From the NCBI RefSeq assembly GCF_024172185.1, contig NZ_JAMZEC010000001.1, positions 9,089,001 through 9,153,000 on the forward strand: 64,000 nt of DNA, written 5' to 3'. The notes below the pieces were generated by a model that was given only the letters and a program-made list of their open reading frames with translations, searched no databases and was not told the origin of the DNA. This document shows positions 1-8,650 of this stretch, piece by piece. The translations under genes were made by a program, and so were the position numbers. Numbering within the stretch: the first letter of the stretch is position 1; each line of letters begins with the position of its first letter. This DNA is from Nonomuraea roseoviolacea subsp. carminata. GTDB lineage: Bacteria > Actinomycetota > Actinomycetes > Streptosporangiales > Streptosporangiaceae.

Positions 1-746
1 GGCGGCGCCAGCTCGGCCAGCAGCCGCGCCACCCGCGACAGCCCCGCGCCGAGCGCCTGCGTCTCGGTCACCAGGCTCCACACCCCGAACTCCGGGCTGT
101 CGAGGGCTAGCAGCCGGTAGTCGTCGTCGTAGCGGCGCAGCGCCCGCTCCGGCGGGCCCTCGGCCAGCAGCGCGGGCAGGCGGATCCGGTCGTCCACCGC
201 CAGCTCGTCCCACAGGGCCAGCCCGCGCACGTACCGGGTGACGGCCTCGGACATGCGGCGGTACGTCTCGCCGACGGCCCGCCGCGTCTCGGCGTACGGG
301 CGGTGCGGCTCGGGCATCGGCAGCCGCGCGGCGAGCAGCCGCTCCATCAGCTCGGCGAACCCGTCGGCCGGCGCTCCCCCGGCGGCGAGCGCGCCCTCGG
401 TGCCGCGGTCCAGGCCGAGCCGGCGCAGGTCGAACGGGAGCTCGGTCTCGTCCAGCGCCCGGAAGTAGGCCGAGACGACGACCACGGCGTGGGCGGCGGC
501 CAGCCGCTGGGTGCGGGTGAAGCGGTTGACGCCGGTGCGCCGCTCCGAAACGCGGCGCAGCACGTCCTCGCCGTAGCGCAGGACGTCGTTCTTCAGGTCG
601 AACAGGCTGAGCGCCGTCTGCGCGCCGCCGGCCAGGGCCCAGCCCGTGAGCCCCGCGGTCGCGGCGAACTCGGCGACCTTGAACAGCCGGTTCTCGTTGC
701 AGCCGAGGATCTTCAGGGCGTCCGCGTAGCTGAGGGTGTCCGTCAT
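1..746 (-). CDS. NACHT (NLR-like) NTPase, N-terminal helical part, cut by window edge
   Basis: The reading frame starts at ATG 746 behind a CGGAGG ribosome site and stays open to base 1, so about 248 residues are visible and the rest lies outside the window. The N-terminus begins MTDTLSYADALKILG and is followed by LSLFDLKNDVLRYGEDV, AAAHAVVVVSAYFRALDE, YVRGLALWDEL and RRYDDDYRLLALDSPEF. From memory this matches the helical N-terminal domain (NNH7 type) that precedes a NACHT NTPase in many actinomycete proteins. Bacterial NACHT proteins of other subtypes are known phage-defence sensors. No NACHT Walker motifs are visible here because they would lie beyond the edge, so the ATPase assignment rests on family knowledge. 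It is probably a cytoplasmic sensor with a C-terminal repeat domain. It lies 88 bases downstream of prpE on the same strand, and no partner defence gene is visible. Confidence 0.72.
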   Translation of the reverse strand, partial: MTDTLSYADALKILGCNENRLFKVAEFAATAGLTGWALAGGAQTALSLFDLKNDVLRYGEDVLRRVSERRTGVNRFTRTQRLAAAHAVVVVSAYFRALDETELPFDLRRLGLDRGTEGALAAGGAPADGFAELMERLLAARLPMPEPHRPYAETRRAVGETYRRMSEAVTRYVRGLALWDELAVDDRIRLPALLAEGPPERALRRYDDDYRLLALDSPEFGVWSLVTETQALGAGLSRVARLLAELAP

Positions 747-834
747 GGGGCCTCCGAGGCGGGGGATGTGCCATCATGGCGCGTTCCAGGCCGGCGCGCG
801 GGGATTCGCGTCGCCGACCTGCGGGGGCGCGCGG

Positions 835-2691
835 TCAGAGGGCGTCGGAGATCTCCCCCAGCACGGCCGGGTCCTCGATCGTGGACGGCGTGCGGTACGG
901 CCGCCCGGCCGCGATGTCGCGCATGGTGCCGCGCAGGATCTTGCCGGAGCGGGTCTTGGGCAGGCGGCCGACCACGACGGCCCGGCGGAAGGCGGCGACC
1001 GGGCCCACGCGCTCGCGCACCAGGGCGACGACCTCCCGCTCCACGTCGGCCGGGTCGCGGTCGGCGCCGGCCTTGAGCACCACGAACCCGACCGGCAGCT
1101 CGCCCTTGAGCTCGTCGGCCACGCCGATCACGGCGCACTCGGCCACGTCCGGATGGGCGGCGATGACCTCCTCCATCTGGCCGGTCGACAGGCGGTGGCC
1201 GGCGACGTTGATGACGTCGTCGATGCGGCCCATGACGAACAGGTAGCCGTCCTCGTCGATGTAGCCGCCGTCGCCGGTCAGGTAGTGGCCGGGGTAGCGG
1301 GACAGGTAGGAGGCGGCGAAGCGGGCGTCGTCGCGGTAGAGGGTCGGCAGCGTGCCGGGCGGCAGGGGCAGGCGGATGGTGATCGCGCCCTCGACGCCGG
1401 GCGGGCACTCCTCCCCCGCCGGATCGAGGACGCGCACGTCGTAGCCCGGGACGGACTTGGTGGGCGAGCCGGGCTTGACGGTGGGCAGGCCGAGCCCCGC
1501 GCAGCCGGCCGCGACCGGCCAGCCGGTCTCGGTCTGCCACCAGTGGTCGATGACGGGGACGCCGAGCAGGCCGGCGGCCCAGTGGTAGGTGTCGGGGTCG
1601 AGCCGCTCGCCCGCCAGGAAGAGATACCGAAGACCCGACAAATCCCATTTTTTCGTGAAATCGCCGGAGGGGTCTTCCTTCTTGATCGCCCGGATGGCGG
1701 TCGGCGCGGTGAACATGACGCGCACGTCGTGCATGGCCGCCACCCGCCAGAACGCCCCCGGGTCGGGCGTGCCGACCGGCTTGCCCTCGTACAGCACGGT
1801 CGTGCAGCCCTTGAGCAGCGGCCCGTAGACGATGTAGGAGTGCCCGACGACCCAGCCCACGTCGGAGGCGGCCCAGAACACCTCGCCGGGCGCGACGCCG
1901 TACACGTTGCCCATGCTCCAGTGCAGCGCCACGGCGTGGCCCCCGTTGTCGCGCACGACGCCCTTGGGCGCGCCGGTGGTGCCGGAGGTGTAGAGCACGT
2001 ACAGCGGGTCGGTCGCGGCGACGCTGACGCACCCGGCGGGCTGCGCGCCGCGCAGGGCGTCGGCCCAGTCGAGGTCGCGGCCCTCGACGAGGCTCGCGGG
2101 CTGCTGCGGGCGCTGGAGGATCACGCAGTGCGCGGGACGGTGCCCGGCCTGCTCCAGTGCGGCGTCCAGCAGCGGCTTGTACGCCACGATCCGGGACGGC
2201 TCGATGCCGCACGAGGCCGACATCACCACGACCGGGCGCGCGTGGTCGATGCGCACGGCCAGCTCGGCCGCGGCGAACCCGCCGAACACCACCGAGTGGA
2301 CGGCGCCGAGGCGCGCGCAGGCCAGCATCGCGATCACGGCCTCGGGCACCATCGGCATGTAGATCACCATGGTGTCGCCGGCCCCGACGCCGAGGCCGCG
2401 CAGCATCCCGGCGGTCCGGGCCACCTCGTCGAGCAGTTCGGCGTAGGTGTAGGCGCGCACGGAGCCGGTCACGGGACTGTCGTGGATCAGCGCCGTGCGG
2501 TCGCCGTGGCCGGCCAGGACGTGCCGGTCCACGGCGTTGTGGCAGGTGTTGAGCCGGCCGTCGGGGAACCACCGGCCGTCGCGCAGGACGGTCGCCGGCG
2601 CCACGTCCCAGTCGATGTCCGCGGCGGCCTCGGCCCAGAAACCCTCGGGGTCGTCGATGCTGCGCCGGTAGACCGCGTCGTAGGTGCTCAC
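835..2691 (-). CDS. prpE: Propionyl-CoA synthetase (AMP-forming)
   Basis: This 618-residue enzyme should activate propionate (and acetate less well) to its CoA thioester through an acyl-adenylate in the cytoplasm. The N-terminal cap contains FWAEAAADIDW. The ANL core contains the P-loop YTSGTTGAPKG and the signature DHWWQTETGWP, which is typical of PrpE rather than Acs. The adenylate-binding segment YLTGDGGYIDEDG and the hinge GRIDDVINVAGHRLS follow. The catalytic lysine is in LPKTRSGKILRG near the C-terminus. Length is normal for the family. The start is GTG at 2691, placed by the conserved N-terminus MSTYDAVYRRS. The gene is alone on its strand between a CDF transporter and the NACHT gene. 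A strong hairpin lies 16 bases before the start. Confidence 0.93.
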   Translation of the reverse strand: MSTYDAVYRRSIDDPEGFWAEAAADIDWDVAPATVLRDGRWFPDGRLNTCHNAVDRHVLAGHGDRTALIHDSPVTGSVRAYTYAELLDEVARTAGMLRGLGVGAGDTMVIYMPMVPEAVIAMLACARLGAVHSVVFGGFAAAELAVRIDHARPVVVMSASCGIEPSRIVAYKPLLDAALEQAGHRPAHCVILQRPQQPASLVEGRDLDWADALRGAQPAGCVSVAATDPLYVLYTSGTTGAPKGVVRDNGGHAVALHWSMGNVYGVAPGEVFWAASDVGWVVGHSYIVYGPLLKGCTTVLYEGKPVGTPDPGAFWRVAAMHDVRVMFTAPTAIRAIKKEDPSGDFTKKWDLSGLRYLFLAGERLDPDTYHWAAGLLGVPVIDHWWQTETGWPVAAGCAGLGLPTVKPGSPTKSVPGYDVRVLDPAGEECPPGVEGAITIRLPLPPGTLPTLYRDDARFAASYLSRYPGHYLTGDGGYIDEDGYLFVMGRIDDVINVAGHRLSTGQMEEVIAAHPDVAECAVIGVADELKGELPVGFVVLKAGADRDPADVEREVVALVRERVGPVAAFRRAVVVGRLPKTRSGKILRGTMRDIAAGRPYRTPSTIEDPAVLGEISDAL

Positions 2692-2706
2692 CCTTCGATC
2701 AGATCA

Positions 2707-2725
2707 GCGCCCGGGCGCCGGGCGC
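2707..2725 (-). terminator. GC-rich hairpin between CDF gene and prpE
   Basis: Eight-base perfect arms (GCGCCCGG and CCGGGCGC) flank a 3-base loop. The hairpin follows the CDF gene and sits 16 bases before the prpE start. It has no U-tract, so it could be a terminator for the CDF transcript or a structure in the prpE leader. Confidence 0.45.
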
Positions 2726-2771
2726 AAGGGCCCCGCGCCGGCGCCGTGGGGCTGGAGGGGCCCGCGGGACG

Positions 2772-3680
2772 TCAGGAGGGCACGGCAGGCTGGAGGTAGA
2801 TCGTGGTGGCGTGCGGGACGCGGTCGCGGATGCGGCGCTCGGTGTCGGCCAGGGCCCGCGACGCCTCCCCCATGTCCTGCTCGGCGGGCATGATCACGCG
2901 GGCGGCGACGAGCACGTCGTCCGGCCCGAGGTGCAGCGTCCGCAGCTCGGTGAAGGAGCGGATCGCGGGATCCTGGTGCAGAACGTCCTCGATGGCGCCC
3001 TGCACGGCCGGCGAGGCGGCCTCCCCGATGATCATGCTCTTGGTCTCGCGCGCCAGGATGAGGGCCACGACGACCAGCAGCAGGCCGATGGCCACCGAGC
3101 CGATGCCGTCGAACTGGGTGTTGCCCGTGACGAGCGACAGCGTCACGCCGACGAGCGCGAACCCCAGGCCGGCCAGCGCCGCCGCGTCCTCCAGCAGCAC
3201 CACGGGCAGCTCGGGCGCCTTGGCCTCCTTGACGAAGCGGGCCCACGACCGGCCGGCGCGCACCCGGTTGGAGTGGCGCACGGCCGTGCGCAGCGACATG
3301 CCCTCCATGACGATGGCCACGAGCAGGACGCCGATGGCCCACGGCCAGCTCTCCAGCGGATGCGGATGGGTGATCTTCTCGTAGCCCTCGTACAGGGCGA
3401 ACAGGCCGCCGCCGAAGAACAGCACCACGGACACCAGGAAGCCGTAGAAGTAGCGCACGCCGCCGTAGCCGAAGGGGTGCGTCCGGCTCGGCCGGTGCGC
3501 CGACTGCCTGCGTCCCAGCATCAGGAGGAGCTGGTTGCCCGAGTCCGCGGTGGAATGGATGCCCTCGGCCAGCATGGCCGACGACCCCGTGAAGAAGAAG
3601 GCCACGAACTTGGACACCGCGATCCCGACGTTGGCGGCCAGCGCCGCCACTGTGGCCTCTTCTGATCCGTCCTTGCTCAC
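2772..3680 (-). CDS. Cation diffusion facilitator family transporter
   Basis: The 302-residue protein is an integral membrane exporter of divalent metals such as Zn, Fe or Mn. The N-terminal membrane domain opens with VAALAANVGIAVSKFVAFFF and contains the CDF metal motif as HSTADSGNQLLLMLG. Four further hydrophobic segments follow (LVSVVLFFGGGLFALYE, WPWAIGVLLVAIVMEG, AALAGLGFALVGVTLSLV, GSVAIGLLLVVVALILA). The C-terminal 90 residues form the cytoplasmic metal-binding fold. The start is GTG 3680, and the length is normal for the family. It is divergent from the TPR gene across 167 bases that hold a tandem repeat. No metal-sensing regulator is adjacent, so substrate metal cannot be assigned. 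Confidence 0.9.
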   Translation of the reverse strand: MSKDGSEEATVAALAANVGIAVSKFVAFFFTGSSAMLAEGIHSTADSGNQLLLMLGRRQSAHRPSRTHPFGYGGVRYFYGFLVSVVLFFGGGLFALYEGYEKITHPHPLESWPWAIGVLLVAIVMEGMSLRTAVRHSNRVRAGRSWARFVKEAKAPELPVVLLEDAAALAGLGFALVGVTLSLVTGNTQFDGIGSVAIGLLLVVVALILARETKSMIIGEAASPAVQGAIEDVLHQDPAIRSFTELRTLHLGPDDVLVAARVIMPAEQDMGEASRALADTERRIRDRVPHATTIYLQPAVPS

Positions 3681-3761
3681 CGTCGCCGACTACCCGCGCG
3701 GACGAGGATCTACCATGCGCCCGCGTGCGCGTTCCGGCGGCCGGGCTCTTCCGGGCCGGCC

Positions 3762-3820
3762 GGAACCTTCGGGAGTGACCGGAACCCTCCGGGAGTGACC
3801 GGAACCCTCCGGGAGTGATG
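3762..3820. repeat. Three tandem 20-bp repeats in divergent intergenic region
   Basis: Units at 3762-3780, 3781-3800 and 3801-3820 follow GGAACCCTCCGGGAGTGACC with a few changes; the first unit has 19 bases. They lie between the divergent CDF and TPR genes, immediately before the TPR ribosome site. They could act as repeated protein-binding sites or be a slippage-generated minisatellite. Confidence 0.85.
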
Positions 3821-3847
3821 GGACGATGGGTGACGGGAGGCGAGGCC

Positions 3848-4501
3848 ATGGGTGCCGAGGGGTGGACCGAGCGGGCGAGGGCGCTGTACGAGGAGGCCGT
3901 GTTCGGCGGCGACGACGGCGCCCTGACCGCGGCCGGCCACGAGCTGGACGCGGTCGAGGCCGATCTCTCCCTGGCGCGGGGCCGGATCGCGCACGCGCGC
4001 TTCCTGCGCGACGGCGAGGAGGACCCCGACGAGCTGCCGCTGTTCCTGCGGGCCCGCGGCCTCTACCGGTCGCTGGGCGACACGCGGGGCGAGGCGGAGG
4101 CGGTGTTCTGGCTCGGGACGTACCACCAGGTCGTACGGCACGACCATGACACGGCGCTGCCGCTGCTGGAGCGCTCGTACGCGCTGGCGAGCGCCGCCGG
4201 CGACCGGCTGACCATGTCGTACGCGGCGCGCCACCTGGGCATCGCCGCGCACGCCGCGGGGCGGCTGGACGTGGCGCGGGAGCGGCTGGAGGAGTCGACG
4301 CGGCTGCGCCGGGAGCTGGGGTTCCTGCCCGGCGTCGCCGCGAACCTCGTGGGCCTCGTCCACGTCGCCCTCGACGAGGGGCGTGCCGGCGACGCCGAGA
4401 CGCTGGCGGCGGAGGCGGCCGAACTGGCGGAGGCCGGCGGCGCCAAGGCGATCCTGCGCCAGGTCGAGGAGGCCCGCGCCCGCCTGGCCGCGACCTCCTG
4501 A
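3848..4501 (+). CDS. TPR-repeat protein of unknown function
   Basis: This 217-residue soluble protein is almost wholly helical and Ala/Arg/Glu-rich. Paired-helix repeats resembling tetratricopeptides run from about residue 60, for example GEAEAVFWLGTYHQVVRHD, DRLTMSYAARHLGIAAHAAG and GRLDVARERLEESTRLRRELG. ATG 3848 was chosen over the in-frame ATG at 3815 because GGGAGG stands about eight bases before it and the protein's own helical pattern starts there. It is likely a cytoplasmic adaptor. There is no catalytic motif and no neighbour that suggests a partner. Similar short TPR proteins are common in actinomycetes, and no specific function is known to me. Confidence 0.8.
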   Translation: MGAEGWTERARALYEEAVFGGDDGALTAAGHELDAVEADLSLARGRIAHARFLRDGEEDPDELPLFLRARGLYRSLGDTRGEAEAVFWLGTYHQVVRHDHDTALPLLERSYALASAAGDRLTMSYAARHLGIAAHAAGRLDVARERLEESTRLRRELGFLPGVAANLVGLVHVALDEGRAGDAETLAAEAAELAEAGGAKAILRQVEEARARLAATS

Positions 4502-4653
4502 GCAGCCTCGCTCCTTTGCGTCCTTCCGCATGGCGGCCCGCCCGTCGCGCGTCCTCGTTCCCTTGAAACGCCGCGCACTCCTGAGCACGCACGCCCATGC
4601 CTCCGGCCCGCGACACCCACCTCGCGGGCCGGGGGGGGCACCCCGCTGAGGGC

Positions 4654-6393
4654 TCAGGTGACGCAGTTCCTGCCGGTGTTGACGCACGTGACGACGGTCC
4701 GCATGAGCCGGTCCGACATCACGACGACGGCGCCCGCGTGGGCGGTCCGCGGGGCGTGGCGCTCGCCGGCGAACGAGTCCAGCGCGAACGGGACGTCCGT
4801 GCCCTCCGGCCGGGTCGTGGGCAGCTCGCCGTACACGAGCGTGAGACGGAGCTGCGGCACGGCGCGCGTGCCGCTCGGGCAGGCGCCGTCCTCGCCGGGG
4901 AAGACGAGGTGCGCGCGGTGGGTGGCGCTGTCGGTGTTCTCGCCGTCCCAGCAGCTCGGCATGTCGTGGACGCGCACGAGGCGGCTGCCCGAGGGGCAGA
5001 TCGGGTACTTGTCGGTCAGCCGGTCGGTGAAGCCGGTGCAGCTCCACGCCGCGCGGACGTTGTCGTCGCCGTTGGTCAGCGCTCTCGGGTCGCCGGAGAG
5101 CAGCCGGAGGAAGCGCGGCATCGCCGTGACCCGGGAGGTGGGGTTGCCGCGGTACTGGACGCGCACGGCGACGGGCTCCACCGGGGTGCCGACGTTGTTC
5201 TCGACGGCCTGCCGGGGGCTGTCCGCCTGGGCTGTGGAGGCGGCGTCGGGCTGGGCGGAGAGGGTGTCGTCGGGCGCCGGGTCGGTCGTGCCGGGGTCGG
5301 GCGCCAAGTCGGTCGTTCCCGGGTCGGGGGTCAGGTCGGTCGCGCCGGCCTCGGGCGGCAGGTCGGTGGGGCCGAGGTCGGTGGGGCCGAGGTCGGTGGG
5401 CACGTCGGTCGGCAGGTCCGTCGCATCGGGATCGGAGGGATCGGGATCGGCTGGGGCTGTGGGGGCGGCCTCGGCGCCGGTGCCGGTCCGCTTGCTCGAA
5501 CCGGTGCCCGTGCTCGAAGAGGTGCCCGTGACCGTAGGGGCGGGGCTCGTGGGGGTGCTGTCCGGCTCGTCGGTGGCGCGCGTGCGCAGGACGGGCCAGA
5601 AGTACGTGGACCGGTCGGCGCGGTTGGCGCAGGTGGTGGTTGACGCGGCCAGGCTCTCGTTGGTGGAGAACGCGTCGGTCGTGGTGTTGCCCACGTAGTC
5701 GATGAGCTGCTGGGCGCCGTCCTGGACGCCGGGCGCGACGATGAGGTCGTCCTCGTTGGCGTGGGAATCCCCCGGGACGCCGCAGCGGGAGAGGAACGTG
5801 CCCCGGGAGCCCCTGCCCGTGCTCCGTGGCTGCTCGGCGCGGGCGACCTGCCGGATGTCGACGAAGTCGTCGGCCGTCGGCCCGATCGCCGCCGGGTCCG
5901 CCGCGGCCGAGGCGGTGGCGGTGGCGGTGGCGGAGGAGCCGGGCGTGCCGGACGTGGACAGGGAGCACGCGGCGAGCCCGTCCAGGCCCGTCGGGCGGGC
6001 GGCGACGCGGCCGATCGCGATCGCGATCCGGTCGATGGCGGCGGCCCGCTTGTCCTCCAGCGGGCCGAGGATGGCGTTGCGCACGAAGTTCGGGCCGCCC
6101 TCGCCGGCCGACGACGCCAGCCGCGCGTTCGCCTCGGCGATCTGCTTCTCCAGGAGCGCCAGGTTGCGGTCCACCTCCTCCCGCGCCGCCGCCGGGACGG
6201 CGGGCAACCGGTCCGCCACGCCGGGGCAGACGATCGTCTCGGCGCTGTTCGCGCCCGCCGACGACCCGGCGCCGGACAGCCGTAACACGCCAGCCCCCTG
6301 CTGCGGTGACGGGCCCGTCGCGAGCACCAGCACGATGCCGCCGAACAGGGTCAGCCAGGGCCTGAACGGACGTCCACGCGAGGCACCTCGCAT
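4654..6393 (-). CDS. Secreted DUF1996 domain protein
   Basis: The 579-residue protein starts at ATG 6393 behind GGGAGGAG. An N-terminal hydrophobic segment (LTLFGGIVLVLATG) acts as signal or anchor. A helical stretch of about 70 residues follows, with AREEVDRNLALLEKQIAEANARL. The middle (residues about 250-370) is a low-complexity Pro/Thr/Asp linker with repeats such as DLPTDVPTDLGPTDLGPTD. The C-terminal 200 residues carry DUF1996 hallmarks: MPRFLRLLSGDPRA, HDMPSCWDGEN, DSATHRAHLVFP and CPSGTRAVPQL, with paired cysteines suited to disulfides outside the cell. DUF1996 has no established activity; it is widespread in fungi and actinomycetes. A LacI-type palindrome and a second inverted repeat lie upstream. 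Confidence 0.85.
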   Translation of the reverse strand: MRGASRGRPFRPWLTLFGGIVLVLATGPSPQQGAGVLRLSGAGSSAGANSAETIVCPGVADRLPAVPAAAREEVDRNLALLEKQIAEANARLASSAGEGGPNFVRNAILGPLEDKRAAAIDRIAIAIGRVAARPTGLDGLAACSLSTSGTPGSSATATATASAAADPAAIGPTADDFVDIRQVARAEQPRSTGRGSRGTFLSRCGVPGDSHANEDDLIVAPGVQDGAQQLIDYVGNTTTDAFSTNESLAASTTTCANRADRSTYFWPVLRTRATDEPDSTPTSPAPTVTGTSSSTGTGSSKRTGTGAEAAPTAPADPDPSDPDATDLPTDVPTDLGPTDLGPTDLPPEAGATDLTPDPGTTDLAPDPGTTDPAPDDTLSAQPDAASTAQADSPRQAVENNVGTPVEPVAVRVQYRGNPTSRVTAMPRFLRLLSGDPRALTNGDDNVRAAWSCTGFTDRLTDKYPICPSGSRLVRVHDMPSCWDGENTDSATHRAHLVFPGEDGACPSGTRAVPQLRLTLVYGELPTTRPEGTDVPFALDSFAGERHAPRTAHAGAVVVMSDRLMRTVVTCVNTGRNCVT

Positions 6394-6416
6394 GCGACAC
6401 TCCTCCCGGTCGATGC

Positions 6417-6437
6417 AGCAGATCCGGAAGATCTGCT
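6417..6437 (-). promoter_or_regulatory. Inverted repeat in the leader of the DUF1996 gene
   Basis: Eight-base perfect arms AGCAGATC and GATCTGCT flank CGGAA, 24 bases before the DUF1996 start codon. It may be an operator or an RNA hairpin next to the ribosome site. On the opposite strand it is followed by TTTT, so a plus-strand terminator is also possible. Confidence 0.5.
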
Positions 6438-6522
6438 TTTCGCCAGGTACGGCGTCGCCGGTCCGGCGGTTCAGCTCCCGGCGGACCGGCGACCGCGCCG
6501 CGCCGTCTCCCGGAGGCCCCGG

Positions 6523-6539
6523 TCGGAAACGGTTTCCGA
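6523..6539 (-). promoter_or_regulatory. LacI-type operator palindrome
   Basis: The 17-base site TCGGAAACGGTTTCCGA has perfect 8-base arms around one central base. The GAAAC/GTTTC core is the usual form of LacI-family operators. It lies 130 bases upstream of the DUF1996 gene and just beyond the 3' end of the acetyltransferase gene. No lacI gene is adjacent; the nearest is at 36.4 kb and its own sites look different. Confidence 0.55.
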
Positions 6540-6612
6540 GGTTGCCGAGGCGAGGGCGCGGGCCACGTGCCGTCCCCTTTCGAGAACGGGCTCCGGGACC
6601 CTCCGGTGGAGG

Positions 6613-7404
6613 TCAGGGGGCGGTCGCGAGCCGGGGCAGGAGCTCGGCCGCGTCCCGTTCCGGCAGCTCGATGCCGAAGCGGTCGCGCAGCACCGCGACC
6701 AGCCCCGGGGCGGTGGCGACGGCGCCGGCGTCCTCCCGCATGACGTCCTCGATGCGGATCCTGGCGTCCGGGGTCGTGCGCTGCGCGAGCACGTGCCGGG
6801 TGAACGGCGAGCGCGGGCTCGTCGCGACGTAGTGGTTGGCCACCTCGAAGTCGCTCGGGTACTGCGGCTCCTCCTCCCGGAACGCGTACAGCGCGGTGTC
6901 GCCGGCGCGCAGCTCCCAGAAGTCGCCGTCGCGGCCGAGCCGCCACGCCCACTCCCCCAGGCGCGCCGTCGCCCCGTCGCGGAACGGCAGGGGCTCCACC
7001 AGCCCCTCACCCCCGAACCCCACGTCGGCCAGCCACCGCCCGCCCTCCTCCGGCTCCACCGTGAGGGTCGCGTGGGTGCGCGCCAGGTGGAACCGGCCGC
7101 CGAGCCGGATGCGGGCCAGGTGGCGGGTCACGCGGAAGCCGAGGCGTTCGAGGGCGGCGGCGAACAGGAGGTTGTGCTCGTGGCAGTAGCCGCCGCGGCG
7201 CCTGCGGACCAGCTTGTCCTGGAGGCTCTCCAGGTCGATCGGGACGCCTCTGCCGAGGACGACGTCGAGGTTCTCGAACGGGATGGAGGTGACGTGCGCC
7301 CGGTGGACGGCGCGCAGCGTCGCGGCGGAGGGGGCGCGGGCGCCGTCGTGTCCGATGCGGGCGAGGTAGGCGTCCAGGTCGAGCTTCTCGATGTCCCAGG
7401 TCAT
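6613..7404 (-). CDS. nat: Arylamine N-acetyltransferase
   Basis: The 263-residue enzyme should transfer acetyl groups from acetyl-CoA to arylamines or hydrazines in the cytoplasm. The Cys-His-Asp triad is visible: Cys in RRGGYCHEHN near residue 70, His in LARTHATLTV near residue 110, and Asp in LADVGFGG near residue 126. The N-terminus (WDIEKLDLDAYLARIG) and SIPFENLDVVLGRG are also family hallmarks. The length is close to the usual 270-280. ATG 7404 was chosen from homology; much longer open frames upstream are shadow. A CAGGCT box seven bases before the ATG suggests a leaderless mRNA. The gene is divergent from the unknown gene at 7510. Confidence 0.92.
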   Translation of the reverse strand: MTWDIEKLDLDAYLARIGHDGARAPSAATLRAVHRAHVTSIPFENLDVVLGRGVPIDLESLQDKLVRRRRGGYCHEHNLLFAAALERLGFRVTRHLARIRLGGRFHLARTHATLTVEPEEGGRWLADVGFGGEGLVEPLPFRDGATARLGEWAWRLGRDGDFWELRAGDTALYAFREEEPQYPSDFEVANHYVATSPRSPFTRHVLAQRTTPDARIRIEDVMREDAGAVATAPGLVAVLRDRFGIELPERDAAELLPRLATAP

Positions 7405-7509
7405 GATTCCCAGCCTGCCGGGTGCGGAGCCGCGCCGCGGTCGCTTCGGAGGGCTTCGCGGCAGGGGGACCGCCGCGGGGCGGCCCCCGCGTCCGCCAGG
7501 ATGGGAGTC

Positions 7510-8616
7510 GTGGCCACCAACGACGATGACACGCTGCCCCTCCAGCCGCCGGTACGGCTGCCCTCCGAGGCCGAGCTGGCGGCGGCCGTGCGCGCGGCGC
7601 CCCTGACGACGGCCCTCCTCCGCCCCACCGCCCCCGCGACCGACGGACCCGAGCAGGGCTCCGGGGCGAGCGAGGAGGAGCTGCTGGACGAGGCCGTCCG
7701 GGAGCAGGTGGCGGAGGTCCTGCGGGAGGGGGAGGACCGGCAGATCCTCCGGACGTGGACGGAGGTGTGCCGCGACGTCCTCCTGCGCGACGAGCAGGTC
7801 TTCCTGTGCCTCGTACGCCTGTTCATGCGGCGCGAGCGGCTGTCCGGGCCGCCGGGCGTCCTCGGTACGCTCGGACTGGTACGGCGCGTCGTACAGGACC
7901 CTCCTCCCACCGGGACGCGGGGACGGGGCCGCAAGGCGGGGGGCGGAGCGGCGGACGCGGAGATGGCCGAGCTGTACACGCTGAGCCCGCTCGGCTCGTG
8001 GGCGGCCAGGGGACTGGTCAGCGAGGCGTCCGGCCAGGACATCCCGGTCATGGGGTCGTTCGCCACGCAGGACGCCGCCGCGCTGCTGCAGGGCCTGCGC
8101 TCGTACCCGGAGCCGGAGCGGCTGGAGGAACTGACCGGTTGGCTGGCCGGCAAGGACCGGGGCGAGGCGGCCGAGGAGGTGGGCGCGGCGCTCGCCGCCG
8201 CGAGCCCGCTGGGCCGGGCCGTCGGCGTGGATCTGTTGGCGACTGACTTCGGCGACGAGGGCCGGCTGGTGCTCGACCGGCTCATCGACACGCCCCGGCT
8301 CGGAGCGGTGATCGCGGCCCGCCTGGGCCGCGACGAGCGTCCCTCGACGCCGGAGGAGATCGCGTGGGCGCTGGTGGACATGGCGGCGACGCTGCTGGAG
8401 TTCGGCGGCGAGACGGACGAGGTGATCGCCTCGATCTCGACGGGCATGGACGCCGAGGAGCAGGCGGGGACCCTCGCGCTGTTCGCCCTGGGTGACCATC
8501 CGTGGACGGCGCAGGTGCTGCGGGTGTTCATCGACCACCATCCGGACGAACGCGTCGCCGCGGCCGCCCGCAAGGCGCTGCGCCGCCTGCACGGCCTCGC
8601 CTCGATCCGCGGCTAG
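7510..8616 (+). CDS. Conserved-looking helical protein, function unknown
   Basis: The 368-residue product is soluble, acidic and mostly helical, with no signal peptide or membrane span. I do not recognise the family. The N-terminal 60 residues are Pro/Ala-rich. The middle has VRLFMRRERLSGPP and LYTLSPLGSWAARGLV. The last 200 residues read like irregular paired helices (PEPERLEELTGWLAGK, GTLALFALGDHPWTAQVLRVF, DERVAAAARKALRRLHGL), which would suit a HEAT-like scaffold. GTG 7510 is preferred because CAGGAT sits seven bases before it, giving a leaderless start; ATG 7501 is the alternative. It is divergent from nat with a spacing of 105 bases. Confidence 0.75.
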   Translation: MATNDDDTLPLQPPVRLPSEAELAAAVRAAPLTTALLRPTAPATDGPEQGSGASEEELLDEAVREQVAEVLREGEDRQILRTWTEVCRDVLLRDEQVFLCLVRLFMRRERLSGPPGVLGTLGLVRRVVQDPPPTGTRGRGRKAGGGAADAEMAELYTLSPLGSWAARGLVSEASGQDIPVMGSFATQDAAALLQGLRSYPEPERLEELTGWLAGKDRGEAAEEVGAALAAASPLGRAVGVDLLATDFGDEGRLVLDRLIDTPRLGAVIAARLGRDERPSTPEEIAWALVDMAATLLEFGGETDEVIASISTGMDAEEQAGTLALFALGDHPWTAQVLRVFIDHHPDERVAAAARKALRRLHGLASIRG

Positions 8617-8650
8617 TCCCCGGCTCTTCCGACGGCCCGGCTACTTCCGG

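Noticed and set aside
3710-6952. Open minus-strand frame of 1080 codons
   Set aside because: It runs through the TPR gene, the DUF1996 gene in another frame and their intergenic DNA; the Arg/Pro/Gly-rich product matches nothing and the DUF1996 frame has clear domains.
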